Assembly: GCF_029407905.1 (NCBI RefSeq)
Contig: NC_073629.1
Coordinates: 56,488,801 to 56,552,800 of the forward strand
Reading direction: 5' to 3'
Source: Bubalus kerabau
Lineage: Eukaryota; Chordata; Mammalia; Artiodactyla; Bovidae
Length of the DNA: 64,000 nt
Below the pieces are notes generated by a model. That model saw nothing but the letters and a program-made list of their open reading frames with translations, was not told the DNA's origin and did not search any database. Positions 34,046-45,895 of this stretch are shown here, piece after piece. Position 1 is the first letter of the stretch. Every line of letters begins with the position of its first letter. The translations under genes and the position numbers were made by a program.

Positions 34046-34116
34046 GCACAGATTTCCTCTTTTCAGCGATTTTCTCCTGAAAATCATTCCTCTAGGTTAG
34101 AGGTAGCCCAAGGATG

Positions 34117-34338
34117 CATGCCTGCATGCTCTGTCACAGTTGTGTCCAACTCTTTGCGACCCCCTGGACTGCAGTCTGTCAGGCTCCTCTGTCCATGGAA
34201 TTTTCCAGCAAGAATACTGTGATGGGTTGCCATTTCCTTTGCCAGGGGATCTTCCCGACCTAGGGATAGAACCCACGTCTCCTGTTTCTCCTGCACTGAT
34301 AGGCAAATTCTTTACTATTGAACCACCTGGGAAGACCC
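34117..34338 (-). mobile_element. Bov-tA SINE, full length, with target-site duplication
   Basis: Minus-strand Bov-tA, flanked by identical 12-mers AGCCCAAGGATG at 34105-34116 and 34339-34350. Confidence 0.97.
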
Positions 34339-34369
34339 AGCCCAAGGATGGTGGTACCTTCTTCATTTT

Positions 34370-34450
34370 TGCTTACACCCACTATGCAACACAGTGCCTG
34401 ATACATGGCATATGAGCTATAGGTGTTTAGTAATTGAATAAATGAGTAAA
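34370..34450 (+). repeat. MIR/L2 tail fragment
   Basis: 'cagtgcctgatacatggcat' then 'gtgtttagtaattgaataaa' is the common MIR/L2 end. Confidence 0.6.
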
Positions 34451-34584
34451 TAGAGAAATATTATAACTTTGGAAACTATCACAACTATACAGAGATCTAT
34501 ATTCTCATCCTTGGTCACGTTCTCTTTTTCCCCTCTTAGAAACAGTGTTTCTCTATTGATGGCCCCTTTTGCCCCTCTGTGATT

Positions 34585-34655
34585 CTCACTGTATGTGTGT
34601 GTGTACGTGTGTATATGTGTTTGTACATGTATATGGGTGTATGTATGTGTATCAA
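34585..34655. repeat. Interrupted (TG)n microsatellite
   Basis: TG units with A, C and G interruptions over about 70 bases. Confidence 0.9.
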
Positions 34656-35815
34656 TGTGCATTACACAGTGGCTTCACTTTGAATGTTTCTCCCGTGCCA
34701 TAGATTAGGAATTTAGTAATATTTGATGTATAGACACATGTCCATGGATTGTAGCAAAATTATGGGTTATATGTGCAACCAGCTTCTGCTGGTACTTTAA
34801 TTTCTTCTGCCTATTTGTTGTAGCAGCCCCCACTGGAACTTGGTTCTGGTAACCTATACAAGCTCCACTTTGATACTGGTCCACGATCCTCCTAATATTT
34901 TTGAATTAAAGGACCTAATAAATGTTCTGAATGTGTTCTTGGCTCACCTGCCTCTTCTGTGGGCCTCGGAGACGAAATTCTGGCTCTCTGGTCTCCAGAA
35001 CATATAAAGAATATACAGATAATTTAAGAATATCATTTGGATGCCAACATTTAATATCCCACAAAATTTGCACTGGCTTAAGCCAATTTCCCAGCACAGT
35101 GTTCTCTCATTTCTATTTCTCTCCATCTCAGGGTTTTAAAAGAAAACAAACCTCTGCGTGCATAGATTAGAGCCCTCCCATAAACACATGTTCCTATCAA
35201 AACCAATCAAAACAGAAAAAAGAAAGGACAGAATATTATACATTTTTCTTTAGATCTGCTGTCTGATTTTCATTAGGTTTAACCTTATTTCTTTTAGATC
35301 CTAGGCAGTGACCCAATATTTATTTTCCTGGCTGGGCCCTCTTCTTGCCAATATTTCACTCTGGCTCCTAGAGGCCTGGCTGAGGAGTTCAAGGCTCTCA
35401 CACTCCCTCTTTCCACTGCACTTCGGAGACACACATCCGTAACATGTATTCTTCATTTCATCTCAGAGTTAATTCTGAGCACTTTCTTCCCTTCTATTCA
35501 CAACTTCTTAATTTCTCCCTTTCTTATTGAATTTATGACTGAATACTTTAATTTATTCATCATATAATGTCTTTGTAACTCGTTTTTTCTAGTAATTTAC
35601 ACTGGACCATATGCTTTCTGCTGCTGCCTCCTATTATATTGATCTGTAAAGTTTCTGGGGGCAATGATTAGCATGAAAGCAGCCCTGCAAATGAAAGTTA
35701 TATTGCATCCTATTTGTTCTTTTTTGAAAAAAATATATTTCAGAGTTCTCCAAGTGGTATCAGATGTTCCTTAATTTTGCAGAGTTCTGTATGATTTCAG
35801 TTATGCATATACATT

Positions 35816-35817
<2 letters not shown>
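34656..35817. other. No gene recognised
   Basis: Unique-looking DNA. A strong donor-like GCAG/GTGAGC exists on the minus strand (exon end would be 34948), but no convincing acceptor was found upstream of it. Confidence 0.45.

Positions 35818-35846
<29 letters not shown>
35818..35846. repeat. (TG)n microsatellite
   Basis: About fourteen uninterrupted TG units. Confidence 0.97.
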
Positions 35847-36344
35847 CTTTTTTGAACAGGAAATAAAAACATCATTTTAAAAAAATTTGACATTTACTGA
35901 AATTAGTATGGTCTTCAGCTGTATTTTGTAGACCATGTTGATCCTCAAGGCCAAAACTTCTAAAATTCGTTATAAAGGGAGCTTGAACCACATGGCAACC
36001 AGCTTATGTGCATGGCGTGTTCTCTGTTAAATCTGTCTGATCCCTTTGCATAGGTCACATAAGATAACATGTAAGCTAGTGCTTTAACTGTAATGATGTT
36101 ACAAATACGAAGGTAGGAATCATACTTCAGGGATGGCACTCACATCTCTTGACTTCTGATTTCCTTAGGCATAAAACATTAACGCCTAGCAGTGTCCTGA
36201 AGATCATGAGGGAAAATGTGTGCAAAAACACTTTACCAATAGAAAAGGAACTTACGAAATATTGATGAACATTTTTTAAAGGCACAATGTAATATTCATA
36301 TTCTTTGTTCTTTGCTCATATTCTGGTTCTTTGGATTTCACAGG
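35847..36344. other. No gene or repeat recognised
   Basis: AT-rich unique DNA ahead of the first BovB copy. Confidence 0.5.
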
Positions 36345-37658
36345 GACTAAAGAATGCTCAAACCACTGCACAATTGCACTCATCTCACATGCTAATAAAA
36401 TAATGCTCAAAATTCTCCAAGCCATGCTTCAGTAATACGTGAACTGTGAATTTCCAGATGTTCAAGCTGGTTTTAGAAAAGGCAGAGGAACCAGAGATCA
36501 AATTGCCAACATCCACTGGATCATCAAAAAAGCAATAGAGTTCCAGAAAAACATCTATTTCTGCTTTATTGACTATGCCAAAGCCTTTGACTGTGTGGAT
36601 CACAATAAACTGTGGAAAATTCTGAAAGAGATGGGAATACCAAACCACCTGACTTGCCTCTTGAGAAATCTATATGCAGGTCAGGAGGCAACAGTTAGAA
36701 TTGGACATGGAACAACAGACTGGTTCCAAATAGGAAAAGGAGTCCGTCAAGGCTGTATATTGTCACCCTGCTTATTTAACTTATATGCAGAGTACATCAT
36801 GAGAAATGCTGGGCTGGAAGAAGCACAAGCTGGAATCAAGATTGCCGGGAGAAATATCAATAACCTCAGATATGCAGATGACACCACCCTTATGGCAGAA
36901 AGTGAAGAGGAACTAAAAAGCCTCTTGATGAAGGTGAAAGAGGAGAGTGGAAAAGTTGGCTTAAAGCTCAACATTCAGAAAACTAAGATCATGGCATCTG
37001 GTCCCATTATTCATGGGAAATAGATGGGGAAACAGTGGAAACAGTGTCAGACTTTATTTTGGGGGGCTCCAAAATCACTGCAGATGGTGATTGCAGCCAT
37101 GAAATTAAAAGACCCTTACTCCTTGGAAGGAAAGTTATGACCAACCTAGATAGCATATTAAAAAAGCAGAGATATTACTTTGCCAACAAAGGTCCATCTA
37201 GTCAAGGCTATGGTTTCTCCTGTGGTCATGTATGGATGTGAGAGCTGGACTGTGAAGAAAGCTGAACACTGAAGAATTGATGTTTTTGAACTGTGGTGTT
37301 GGAGAAGACTCTTGAGAGTCCCTTGGCCTGCAAGGAGATCCAACCAGTCCATCCTAAAGGAGATCAGTCCTGGGTGTTCATTGGAGGAACTGATGCTGAG
37401 GCTGAAACTCCAGTACTTTGGCCACCTGATGTGAAGAGCTGACTCATTGGAAAAAAACCCTGAAGCTGGGAGGGTTTGGGGGCAGGAGAAAAGGGGAAGA
37501 CAAAGGATGAGATGGCTGGATGGCATCACTGACTCGACACACATGAGTTTGTGTGAACTCTGGGAGTTGGTGATGGACAGGGAGGCCTGGTGTGCTGCAA
37601 TTCATGGGGTCGCAAAGAGTCGGAAATGACTGAGCGACTGAACTGAACTGAACTGAAA
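36345..37658 (+). mobile_element. BovB LINE, 5'-truncated, plus strand (copy 1)
   Basis: RTE-clade LINE fragment covering the second half of the reverse transcriptase and the 3' end. It begins at 'aaagaatgctcaaaccactg' and ends with the characteristic (AACTG)n tail at 37637-37658. The endonuclease half and 5' UTR are missing. A second direct copy lies 5 kb downstream (41396-42736). Confidence 0.98.
36439..37023 (+). pseudogene. BovB reverse transcriptase fragment (broken)
   Basis: In a whole BovB element this protein nicks target DNA with an apurinic-like endonuclease and reverse transcribes the element RNA at the nick. Here only the RT core survives as about 194 codons. Motif A is at residues 43-51 (FIDYAKAFD), the RQG motif at 103-105 and the catalytic YADD at 145-148 (bases 36871-36882), all intact. 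The frame has no ATG at its start: it is open from a GTG at 36439, after an upstream TAA in the same region. A single-base loss near 37011-37014 relative to other BovB copies shifts the frame into a TAG at 37021-37023. Later conserved sequence continues in another frame to about 37240. It is a dead fragment, and I see no host promoter or splice sites that would suggest reuse. Confidence 0.95.
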
Positions 37659-38479
37659 TCGTGTTATTTGCATTCCATAAACAAAGCTTTGGCCAGGGTT
37701 ATTTGTGCTAACAAGTAATATGCCATGTCAACTGAATGATATCAATCAACCAAAATTATACAGTGCCACTATTTCTAATGAAGAAACTTAAAATCTGTGA
37801 CATTCACTCTCAGCCAAAGGATACCAGCAATAAGTAGCCTGGCAGCCCCTAAGTGGTCTCTCATGGGCCACAGCATGTGGAATGCTGGGAATTTTGTATC
37901 CTCAGATCATTTTAGGAATTAACTCTAAGCCCAGTCCATAACTCTGAGGATTATCTTCCTTAACTCTGAGAAGAGCCAGAAAAGATAAGCCCTGGAGAGA
38001 ATGTTAGGACAACAGTTTAACTGGGCCTCTACATCAAGCTCCAATGGATCCAATACTGCATCCAATAACCATATTGCATCCAATATGACCTTGAGCCAGT
38101 CTGTGAATCTATGAGAGAGTTGCACTGAACCATAGGATGGGAAAGTCTTTATCAAGGGAGCCCTGAGTTCAAAGTTGTGTACATGGAAGCCCATTTTATG
38201 AAACAGATACAGATGAAAACTCTTGGAGTTGAAATGTGTGTGGATGTCTAAAGCCCTGTTCACATGAGCTCTGCTCACCCCATACCATGCCACCTTCCAC
38301 TTTAGAGTCCACAAAGCACCTCAGAAAACCACTGAATGAAATGATTTCCCATTTTCCTCTGGTTTCTTCCTAGGAAGATTTTTTCCTTCTGTCTTATGTC
38401 ATCCAAATCCTAGCTCCAAGTCTTTTCTGCTTTTTTTCCTCCAAAGTTTTCTCCTCCATTCTTTTTGTTTTGAGAAATT
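37659..38479. other. No gene recognised
   Basis: Unique-looking DNA. A minus-strand frame of 129 codons (37925-38314) is the longest outside LINE sequence in this part. It shows no domain, signal peptide or family resemblance. Confidence 0.45.
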
Positions 38480-39440
38480 AAAGAGTTATGAAAAAACAGA
38501 GAAACAGTAAAACAAATGCTCACATTTATAAAACCTAATATTAGTAACATTTTGTCTTATTTGCTTTTAATATTTAAAAAATAAAACTTTGCATATATAT
38601 TTAAGAATATATATTGCACACAAATATATAATATTACTTGTATTTATTAGCTAATAAATTATTTAATTAAGTATTAAATTATTATTTGTTTATTTCTCTC
38701 TCCCTAGAGGCAACTATTATCATGGATTTGCCATGCATGCTTCCCATCTATATTTTAACAACAAAACCTATATATGCTTCCATAAATAATATATGACATT
38801 TTTGATATGATTTTGTAATAGATGTAACATTCTGTTTCTTATTTATTTTTAAACCCTTCTAAGGATTATGCAAAAAATATAGCCAAGTTGATTATTTTAC
38901 TAAACTGTTGTGTAGTTCTTCATGTGAATATTCCACATTTTATTTATGCATTTCCCTATCTATTAATATGATCTTTTAGGAAGGTTTTTCTTTCCATTAA
39001 AAGAATTCTAAAAATACATGTTTTTATAGCTTTTTATAACTGTCTCTACTTTCCACAACTGTAAGGGTCTCTCTGTATTGTACACCCAAACGTGGTATTG
39101 TTGGACCCTCAGGTATTTACCTTACAGTTTACCAGTGCTGCCAAATTCTCTCCAAAGTGTTGGTAACAATTCAACACTTAGCATTCTCAGTATTTTATAT
39201 TCTTGAACTGTTAAATTGCTTTACATTTTGATTATGAAAAGATACTATAGAAGAGGTCCTAAATTGGGAGATTATAATTTTTATTTGGAGATTATATTTC
39301 AAATTTCTTGTGATTTTTTTTGCAATTCAATATCTTGACTAATTTTCTGATTTTTCTGCTGTCTTTTTCTTATTGTTTTTAAAAGTTATTTTTACATATT
39401 CTGGAAGTTAATTGATAATCAGTTATTTACTACATATTAA
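38480..39440. repeat. Old L1M-type 3' UTR remnant
   Basis: Text such as 'ctccctagaggcaactatta', 'cttcatgtgaatattccaca', 'cccaaacgtggtattgttgg' and 'gccaaattctctccaaagtg' follows the old L1M 3' UTR. Subfamily and orientation were not resolved. Confidence 0.6.
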
Positions 39441-39469
39441 AAATATCTTCTCCAGTCTCTTATCACTAT

Positions 39470-39545
39470 TTAATCTTTATATTATCTCCATTTTACAGGC
39501 AAAATAATGGACTATAGAATGCAAGAAATGAATTCTTCAAATTCA
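39470..39545 (+). repeat. MIR scrap
   Basis: 'ttatctccattttacaggca' with 'aattcttcaaattcacaggg' matches the MIR centre. Confidence 0.45.
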
Positions 39546-39739
39546 CAGGGAAGAGTAAAAGTATAAGAATAAGCAAGAAAGTTTGAAATAGATGAGCAAA
39601 GAGATGGTGTTGGCAGCTGTTTGCAGCTGCAGGATGGAGGTCCCCATATTTTGCTGGCTATCAGAGCCAGAGGCTGGATTCAACTTCCAAGGGATAGCCA
39701 CTTTTTGCCATTTTCCTTGCCACATTGTCCCATCCATGT

Positions 39740-39873
39740 TTATTTATTTTTTTATTTTTAAACTTTACATAATTTTATTAGTTTTGCCAAATATCAAAAT
39801 GAATCAGCCACAGGTATACATGTGTTCCCCATCCTGAACCCTCCTCCCTCCTCCCTCCCCATACCATCCCTCT
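39740..39873 (-). mobile_element. L1 3' end, very short
   Basis: The same ruminant L1 3' UTR as at 21335, about 130 bases, in the same orientation ('gccaaatatcaaaatgaatc', 'tatacatgtgttccccatcc', 'ctccctcctccctccccata'). Only the last part of the element was copied. Confidence 0.93.
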
Positions 39874-40457
39874 AAAGATAAGTAATGGAGACTCTTTCAT
39901 GAAGTCCCCCTCACTTCAAATGTCTAACTCCAGGAAGAGCCTAGGCCCTTTTAAAAGTTCACATGGTTAGGTCAGTTTCCATATAGCATAATCTCTTTAT
40001 TTTAAGGTCAATTGATTTGAGACCTTAATTAGATCTGCAGATCCTTCAACTGCACCAAGATTAGTATTTGTTTAAATGACAGGAAGACTATGTGTATACA
40101 ACAAGAGGCAGTAATCTTAGAGAAAATCTTAGAATTCTGAGTATATGGAAAGTCCTTGCTTTCCTCCCTTTCAATATAATTTTCTTTAAGTCTGTGTCCT
40201 CAGCCAGAAGTAACTTGCCCCAGGTAATATTCAGTAATGTCGATATCCAGCAAAGTAATATTCAAAATGTCTAGAAACATTTTAAGTCATCAAAACTAGG
40301 GGAGAGGGTACCACTGCTGTGTAGTAGGGTGGATACTACAATGCACTAGTCAGCCTCCTGCAACAAATATATTGCCTACAGTGTCAGTGGTACTGAGGTT
40401 GTGAAACCCTGCTTTATATTTGCATTGATTTACTGGTACACTTTGGTTGGTACTTAC
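39874..40457. other. No gene or repeat recognised
   Basis: Unique-looking DNA with short frames. Confidence 0.5.
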
Positions 40458-40677
40458 CTGATCTGTCAGTGCTGAGTCACTTCAGTCATGTCCAACTTTT
40501 TGTGACCCTATGGACTGTAGCCTGTCAGGCTCCTCTGTCCATGGGATTCTCAAGAATACTGAAGTAGATCATCATGCCCTCTTCCAGGGGATCTTCTTGA
40601 CCCAGGGATTGAACCTGAGTCTCATGTCTCTTACATGGGCAGGTGGGTTCTTTACCACTAGTGCCACCTGAAAAGCC
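40458..40677 (-). mobile_element. Bov-tA SINE, near full length
   Basis: Minus-strand Bov-tA with 'cttcagtcatgtccaacttt', 'gctcctctgtccatgggatt' and a tRNA-like head at 40610-40677. A short ACTTAC repeat flanks it. There is a deletion of about 9 bases in the body near 40549. Confidence 0.94.
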
Positions 40678-40689
40678 ACTTACTTTCTC

Positions 40690-41390
40690 CCAGATCTTTA
40701 TTTTCTACCTTCTCTATTATTTGCTTTTAAAATAGTCTCTTGAAAAATGCATATATCTGGATTTGATATTATCTAATCTGAAAGTCTCTGTTTTAATCCA
40801 TGAGTTTGCTGCTTATATGAGTTATTATAATTTATATGTTTGTTATTCTCCTACAGTCTTAGCTTTTTGCCCCTTTGTTTTTGCTTTCTGTTTGATAATG
40901 AGTTTTGCTAGTTTCTTTTTCTCCGCCCTTCTCTTTTGAAAAATATTTAGTTTATTCTTTATACTTAAGTAATAGTATGTTTTTAAATTAATATTTTTCT
41001 AAGCAAGTTAGGATAAATATCTTTATTTTCCTCCTGAAAAAGGTAAATTTCTTAACATATTTAAAATTTTTCTTTATATTAGCATCTTTTCTAATGTTCA
41101 AGCTTTATTCTTTCTTGTTCTGTAATGAATGCTATTAAATATAGTAAGAATATTATTAACTATTGTTGCATCATAATTACATCCACGTTATTTATAAATA
41201 TTTGTAGTAATAGTGTGTTTATTATGTTCTTCATCATTATTGCTTTAGCTTTGCCACCATGATTTATCAATGTCCTGACACATCTCTTTTCTTCTGGAAG
41301 CCCACACTTTCCTCCTAGTATATTTTTACCTCACAGAAGCAATTTAAAAGTAGCCCTTTCAGTGAAGTCCTGTAGGTAGAAAACTTTAAG
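40690..41390. other. AT-rich tract, possibly old LINE
   Basis: T-rich text (for example 'ttatatgtttgttattctcc', 'tgataatgagttttgctagt') resembles degraded antisense L1, and similar text resumes after the BovB copy at 42737-43140. Assignment is uncertain. Confidence 0.3.
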
Positions 41391-41395
41391 ATTTC

Positions 41396-42736
41396 TAGGT
41401 CAGTTTTCATTCCAATCCCAAAGAAAGGCAATGCCAAAGAATGCTCAAACTACTGCACAATCGTACTCATCTCACATGCTAGCAAAGTAATGCTCAAAAT
41501 TCCCCAAGCCAAGCTTCAACAGTACGTGAATCGTGAGCTTCCAGATGTTCAAACTGGATTTAGAAAAGGCAGAGGAACCAGAGATGAAATTGCCAACATC
41601 CATTGGATCATCGAGAAAGCAAGAGAGTTCCAGGAAAACATCTACTTCTGCTTTATTGACTATGCCAAAGCCTTTGACTTTGTGGATCACAACAAACTGT
41701 AGAAAATTCTTCAAGAGATGGGAATACCAGACCACCTGACCTGCCTCCTGAGAAAGCTGTTTGCTGGTCAAGAAGCAACAGTTAGAACTGGACATGGAAA
41801 AACATACAGGTTCCAAATCGGGAAAGGAGTACGTCAAGGCTATATATTGTCACCCTGCCTTTTTAACTTATATGAAGAGCACATCATGAGAAATGCTGGG
41901 TTGAATGAAGCACAAGCTGGAATCAAGATTGTTGGGAGAAATATCAGTAAACTCAGATGTGCAGATGACACCACCCTTATAACAGAAAGTGAAGAACTAA
42001 AGAGCCTCTTGATGAAAGTGAAACAGGAGAGTGAAAAAGTTGGCTTAAAACTCAACATTCAGAAAACTAAGATCATGGCATCTGGTCCCATCACTTCATG
42101 GCAAATAGATGGGGAAACATTATTTGCCCATTATATGGGAATTTATTTTTGGGGGCTCCAAAATCACTGCAGATGGTGACTGCAGCCATGAAATTAAAAG
42201 ATGCTTACTCCTTGGAAGCAAAGTTATGACCAACCTAGATAGCATATTCAAAAGCAGAGACATTACTCTGCTGACAAAGGTCTGTCTAGTCAAAGCTATG
42301 GTTTTTCCAGTAGCCATGTATGAATGTGAGAGTTGGACTATAAAGAAAGCTGAGCGCTGAAGAATTGATGCTTCTGAACTGTGGTGTTGGAGAAGACTCT
42401 TGAGAGTCCCTTGGACTGCAAGGAGATCCAACCAGTCCATCCTAAAGGAAATCAGTCCTGAATATTCATTGGAAGGACTGATGGTGAAGCTGAAACTCCA
42501 ATACTTTGGCCACCTGATGTGAAGAACTGACTCATTTGAAAAGACCCTGATGCTGGGAAAGACTGAAGGTGGGAGGAGAAGGGGACGACAGAGGATGAGA
42601 TGGTTGGATGACATCACTGACTCAATGGACATAAATCTGAGTAAGCTCTGGTGGTTGGTGATGAACAGGAAGGCCTGGCATGCTGCAATCCATGGGGTCA
42701 CAAAGAGACATGATTGAGCGACCAAACTGAACTGAT
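41396..42736 (+). mobile_element. BovB LINE, 5'-truncated, plus strand (copy 2)
   Basis: It runs from 'ggtcagttttcattccaatc' to 'gaccaaactgaactgatg', the same part of BovB as copy 1, in the same orientation and extending about 40 bases further 5'. It is more damaged than copy 1. The (AACTG)n tail is short. Confidence 0.98.
41490..42179 (+). pseudogene. BovB reverse transcriptase fragment (broken)
   Basis: This is the same RT core as copy 1, read in one frame from 41490 to 42179 but cut by a TAG at 41700-41702 where other copies have a tryptophan codon. Motif A (FIDYAKAFD) precedes the stop. After it, RQG is intact but the catalytic YADD is changed: codon TGT at 41958-41960 gives CADD. One codon of a glutamate run is also missing just downstream (SEELK against SEEELK). 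The region after about 42115 is rearranged relative to copy 1. The protein could not be catalytic. Confidence 0.95.
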
Positions 42737-42871
42737 GTCTATTAATATATCTATTTTAATCTCAGTTTAAGTGATAGATTTGTTTGTTTTCAGTTCTAGA
42801 TTTATGAAAATTTTTAACAAATTTATGACATATTTTCAAATGTATTAATTAGATTATTTTAGACATTTATA

Positions 42872-42887
42872 GCTGCTGCTGCTGCTG
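42872..42887. repeat. (GCT)5 microsatellite
   Basis: Five GCT units in an AT-rich setting (42737-43140 otherwise has no clear assignment). Confidence 0.9.
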
Positions 42888-43149
42888 AATCTGGTGCTAA
42901 ATTTATTGTTGTTCCCTTTGGGATGATCTCTCTCTCATGAGTTTTATGATTTTTTTTATTTATCTATGATATTCTATAAATTCTCTATAGTGTTTCTAAG
43001 TGATAGACTTATTTTTAATTCTACCAAGTCCTCAATGTGTCCTTTCAATTTAAATTCCTTTTTCTGTCATATCTGGAAATTTCTCAACTGTTCTTCAAAT
43101 ATTACCTACTCACTATTCTTTCTACAAACTCCTGTCAGAAGTAGATGCA

Positions 43150-44760
43150 CCTCTTCCTGTTCCTCCAGCTAAATACACCTAAGAAAACTTTGATCACGTG
43201 TAAAGTGAACATCAAAGGATTGAAAAGCAAAAAGAAGACGGCAGACCATTGGGGACCTCAGCACTTTCAGACAACAAGGGTAGTGGGCTATATTTTTGCC
43301 CTATTGGGTGCTGGAGAGCCCAGCTATCCAGAAACATGATGGGCATAAGCAAGAAAAGACCCAAGAAATGTTAGCTCATTTTGCACTAAAGACTAGGAAG
43401 AAAAGCCTAGCAAAATAGAAAACTTTTAAACAATAATACTCAGCCCCAACCAGACTTGGCTTAACCCCTACCTCATCCCTCGTCGTAGTCTACGGCATCT
43501 AGACTTCACTTTTGCCTGACTTGAATGAGATGTTTCTCTGCCCACCACCCACCAGGGTGATATTAGAGAAGGCCAAGTATGAAGACAAGATTTCAACCCA
43601 CAGAGAGGAACAAGGAAACTCTCACCATGTGGGCTCCTACACTTCCCCATGACTTATTGGTAGTGAGGCATGCCTCACCTCTCCCCTCCTTCCTGCACTG
43701 GTGTCAAAGGAAACCTAGAGGACAGCCAGAACTTCACTGCTTTTCAGAGGTAATGGAGTCCCCCACCTTTCCAGTGTCAGTGGAAGCCCCATGGGGAATC
43801 TGGACCCCTGACCTCACCCGGCAATAATGGCAAGGCGATGCTTCCCTTTCCCACTCATGAAGCATCATAGAAGGCCTGTTAAACAGAAGATTTAAACAAA
43901 AGCTTGAATCTCAAAACATAACACCCCAAATAGCCAGGGAATAATTGAAAATCACAACTCATAACATGAGTGAGGAAAATCTCAATTGGAGTAAGAAAAG
44001 AGAATCAGTGGATACCACCACTGGGATGGTATAGCTGTTGGAATTATCTGATAAAGATTGTAATGCAGTCATCAGAAAAATGTTTTGGGTGAGGGATTAC
44101 AAAGAAACTTGACGCAAATGAAAAAATGGAAAGTCTCAGTAGAGAAGTAGAAGATATAAAGAAAAGCTGAATGGACTTTTTTTTTTTTAATTTGAAATAC
44201 ACAACTAAAGTGAAAAACTCATGGATGAACTCAACAGCAGAATGGAGAGGACAGAAGAAAGACTCAATGAACTTGATGACTGAACAATAAAAATCACCCA
44301 ATCCGAACAGACAAAAACAGACTGGGACAGTAAACAAAGAAAAAAAGTAAGAAAAGGAAAAAGAGAAAATGAAAGAAACAAAGCAAAAACCCAGTGGCTC
44401 CAGGATCTTAAGTATTGCAACAAAAGATTTAACATTTGTTTAATTCAAGTCCAAAGGGCAGGTGTAAGAGACAGCTGAAAAAGTATTTGAAAAAATTAAG
44501 GGCTGAAAATTTCTCAGATTTAGAAAAATAAACAAACAAAAACAAAACAACCCATAAACTCTACAGATTCAAGAAGCTAGGAAAACTCAGAATATACTCA
44601 AAGAAATCCATGCCAAGACACATAATAGTCAAACTTCTAAAAAGCAAGCAAAGAAAAAAACCCTGAGAGCACTATGGTACTTTACCTTTAAGGGAAAGCA
44701 GGTTTAATGACAGTGCTTTTAAGTTAACCAAAAGGTCAAGGTTAAAAGTCAGCAATGATA
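43150..44760 (+). mobile_element. L1M/HAL1-type LINE, 5' region and ORF1
   Basis: 'aatagccagggaataattga', 'ctgttggaattatctgataa', 'aaatggaaagtctcagtaga', 'gaactcaacagcagaatgga', 'aatcacccaatccgaacaga', 'acagattcaagaagctagga' and 'aaagaaatccatgccaagac' follow the HAL1/L1M 5' and ORF1 region in order. Numerous stops are present. The part before about 43480 is less certain. Confidence 0.8.
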
Positions 44761-44884
44761 ATTCATGTTGATAGTATGTATACTTGATATGATGGGGTTA
44801 AATGTCTCTTTATCTCCATGGATTTCCCCTAAAAATCATACTTCAGTCTAATCATGAGAGAAAGGTCAGACAAATCCTAATTGG

Positions 44885-45275
44885 GGAAAATTCTACAAAA
44901 TACTTCCCCAGTACTTCTTAACACAATTGAAGACATCAAAAATAAGGAAAGCCTGTGAAACTGTCACAGCCAAGAAAAGCCTAAGGAGACATGACAACTA
45001 ATATAATGTAGTACCCTGAGTGGGAAATCGAACAAGGACATGAAGTAAAAACTAAAAAAAAACAAAAAAACAAAAATATGAATAGAGACTATGAACATGA
45101 ATAAAGGTAATGGTGTATCATTATAGATTCATTAATTGCAGCAGAAGTACCATAACAATGTAAATAATAGGGGAAGTTGGGGTTGGTTATATGATACCAT
45201 TCCTATACTACCTTGACAATTTTTCTATAAATCTAAAACTGTCCTAAAAAATTAAATTTATTTTAACTTTAACAA
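44885..45275 (+). mobile_element. L1M 3' end
   Basis: 'ctacaaaatacttccccagt', 'gaaactgtcacagccaagaa', 'ggagacatgacaactaatat' and 'tttttctataaatctaaaac' match the old L1 3' UTR, ending in an A-rich stretch. Confidence 0.75.
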
Positions 45276-45299
45276 TAAGTGAATAACTTAAATACACCA

Positions 45300-45525
45300 A
45301 TATCCAATTAATATACAGTTTGGCTTAACTGAAGCATATGCTGCCTGTAAGAAACTCACTTTAAGTTTATATATAGAAATAGGCAAGTTAAAAGTAAAAG
45401 GTATACTAACATTAATCCAAAGAAAGTAGGAGTGGCTATACTAACATTAGAGTAAGTGGACATCAGAGTAAAGAAAATTATTAGGAATAAGGAGACATTG
45501 GTACAATTATACATATTATACCGCT
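45300..45525 (+). mobile_element. L1 ORF2 fragment
   Basis: 'gcatatgctgcctgtaagaa', 'gcaagttaaaagtaaaaggt' and 'aggagtggctatactaacat' follow a conserved part of old L1 ORF2. It is heavily decayed. Confidence 0.7.
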
Positions 45526-45542
45526 ATTAATTTACCTATTTT

Positions 45543-45748
45543 GCTTCCCCAGTGCCTCAGATGGTAGGGCATCTGCCTGCAATCCAGGAGACCCAGGTTT
45601 AATCCCTGGGTTGGGAAGATCCCCTGGAGAATGATGTGGCAACCCACTCCAGTATTCTTGCCTGGAGAATTCCATGGACAGAAGATCCTGGCAAACTGCA
45701 GTCCATGAGGTCGCAAAGAGTCAGACACAACTGAGCAACTAATACACA
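45543..45748 (+). mobile_element. Bov-tA SINE, near full length
   Basis: Clean head ('ccagtgcctcagatggtagg', 'gtttaatccctgggttggga') and body ('tggcaacccactccagtatt'), inserted between two old L1 pieces. Confidence 0.96.
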
Positions 45749-45774
45749 TGTATATGATATTATATTAAATGAAA

Positions 45775-45895
45775 TATTAAGATGTAAGATGTAACCTTTA
45801 GAGGAAACTAGGTCAAGGGTATATGGGACCTCAGTTTACTGTTTTTAAAAATTTCTGTGAATCTATGATTATTTTAAATAAAATTTTAAAGTAAC
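45775..45895 (+). mobile_element. L1M 3' end
   Basis: 'gatgtaacctttagaggaaa', 'gggtatatgggacctcagtt' and 'tctgtgaatctatgattatt' form another old L1 3' terminus, probably the tail of the element interrupted at 45543. Confidence 0.65.

Noticed and set aside
34943..35100. Minus-strand donor GCAG/GTGAGC with an open frame upstream
   Set aside because: No convincing acceptor with a polypyrimidine tract was found upstream on that strand.
35669..35700. Short U6-like string (gattagcatg followed by ccctgcaaatga)
   Set aside because: Only two short matches with no U6 5' or 3' parts. Treated as coincidence.
37925..38314. 129-codon minus-strand open frame
   Set aside because: No family resemblance, no promoter, signal or splice context. 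Frames of this length are expected by chance in 64 kb.
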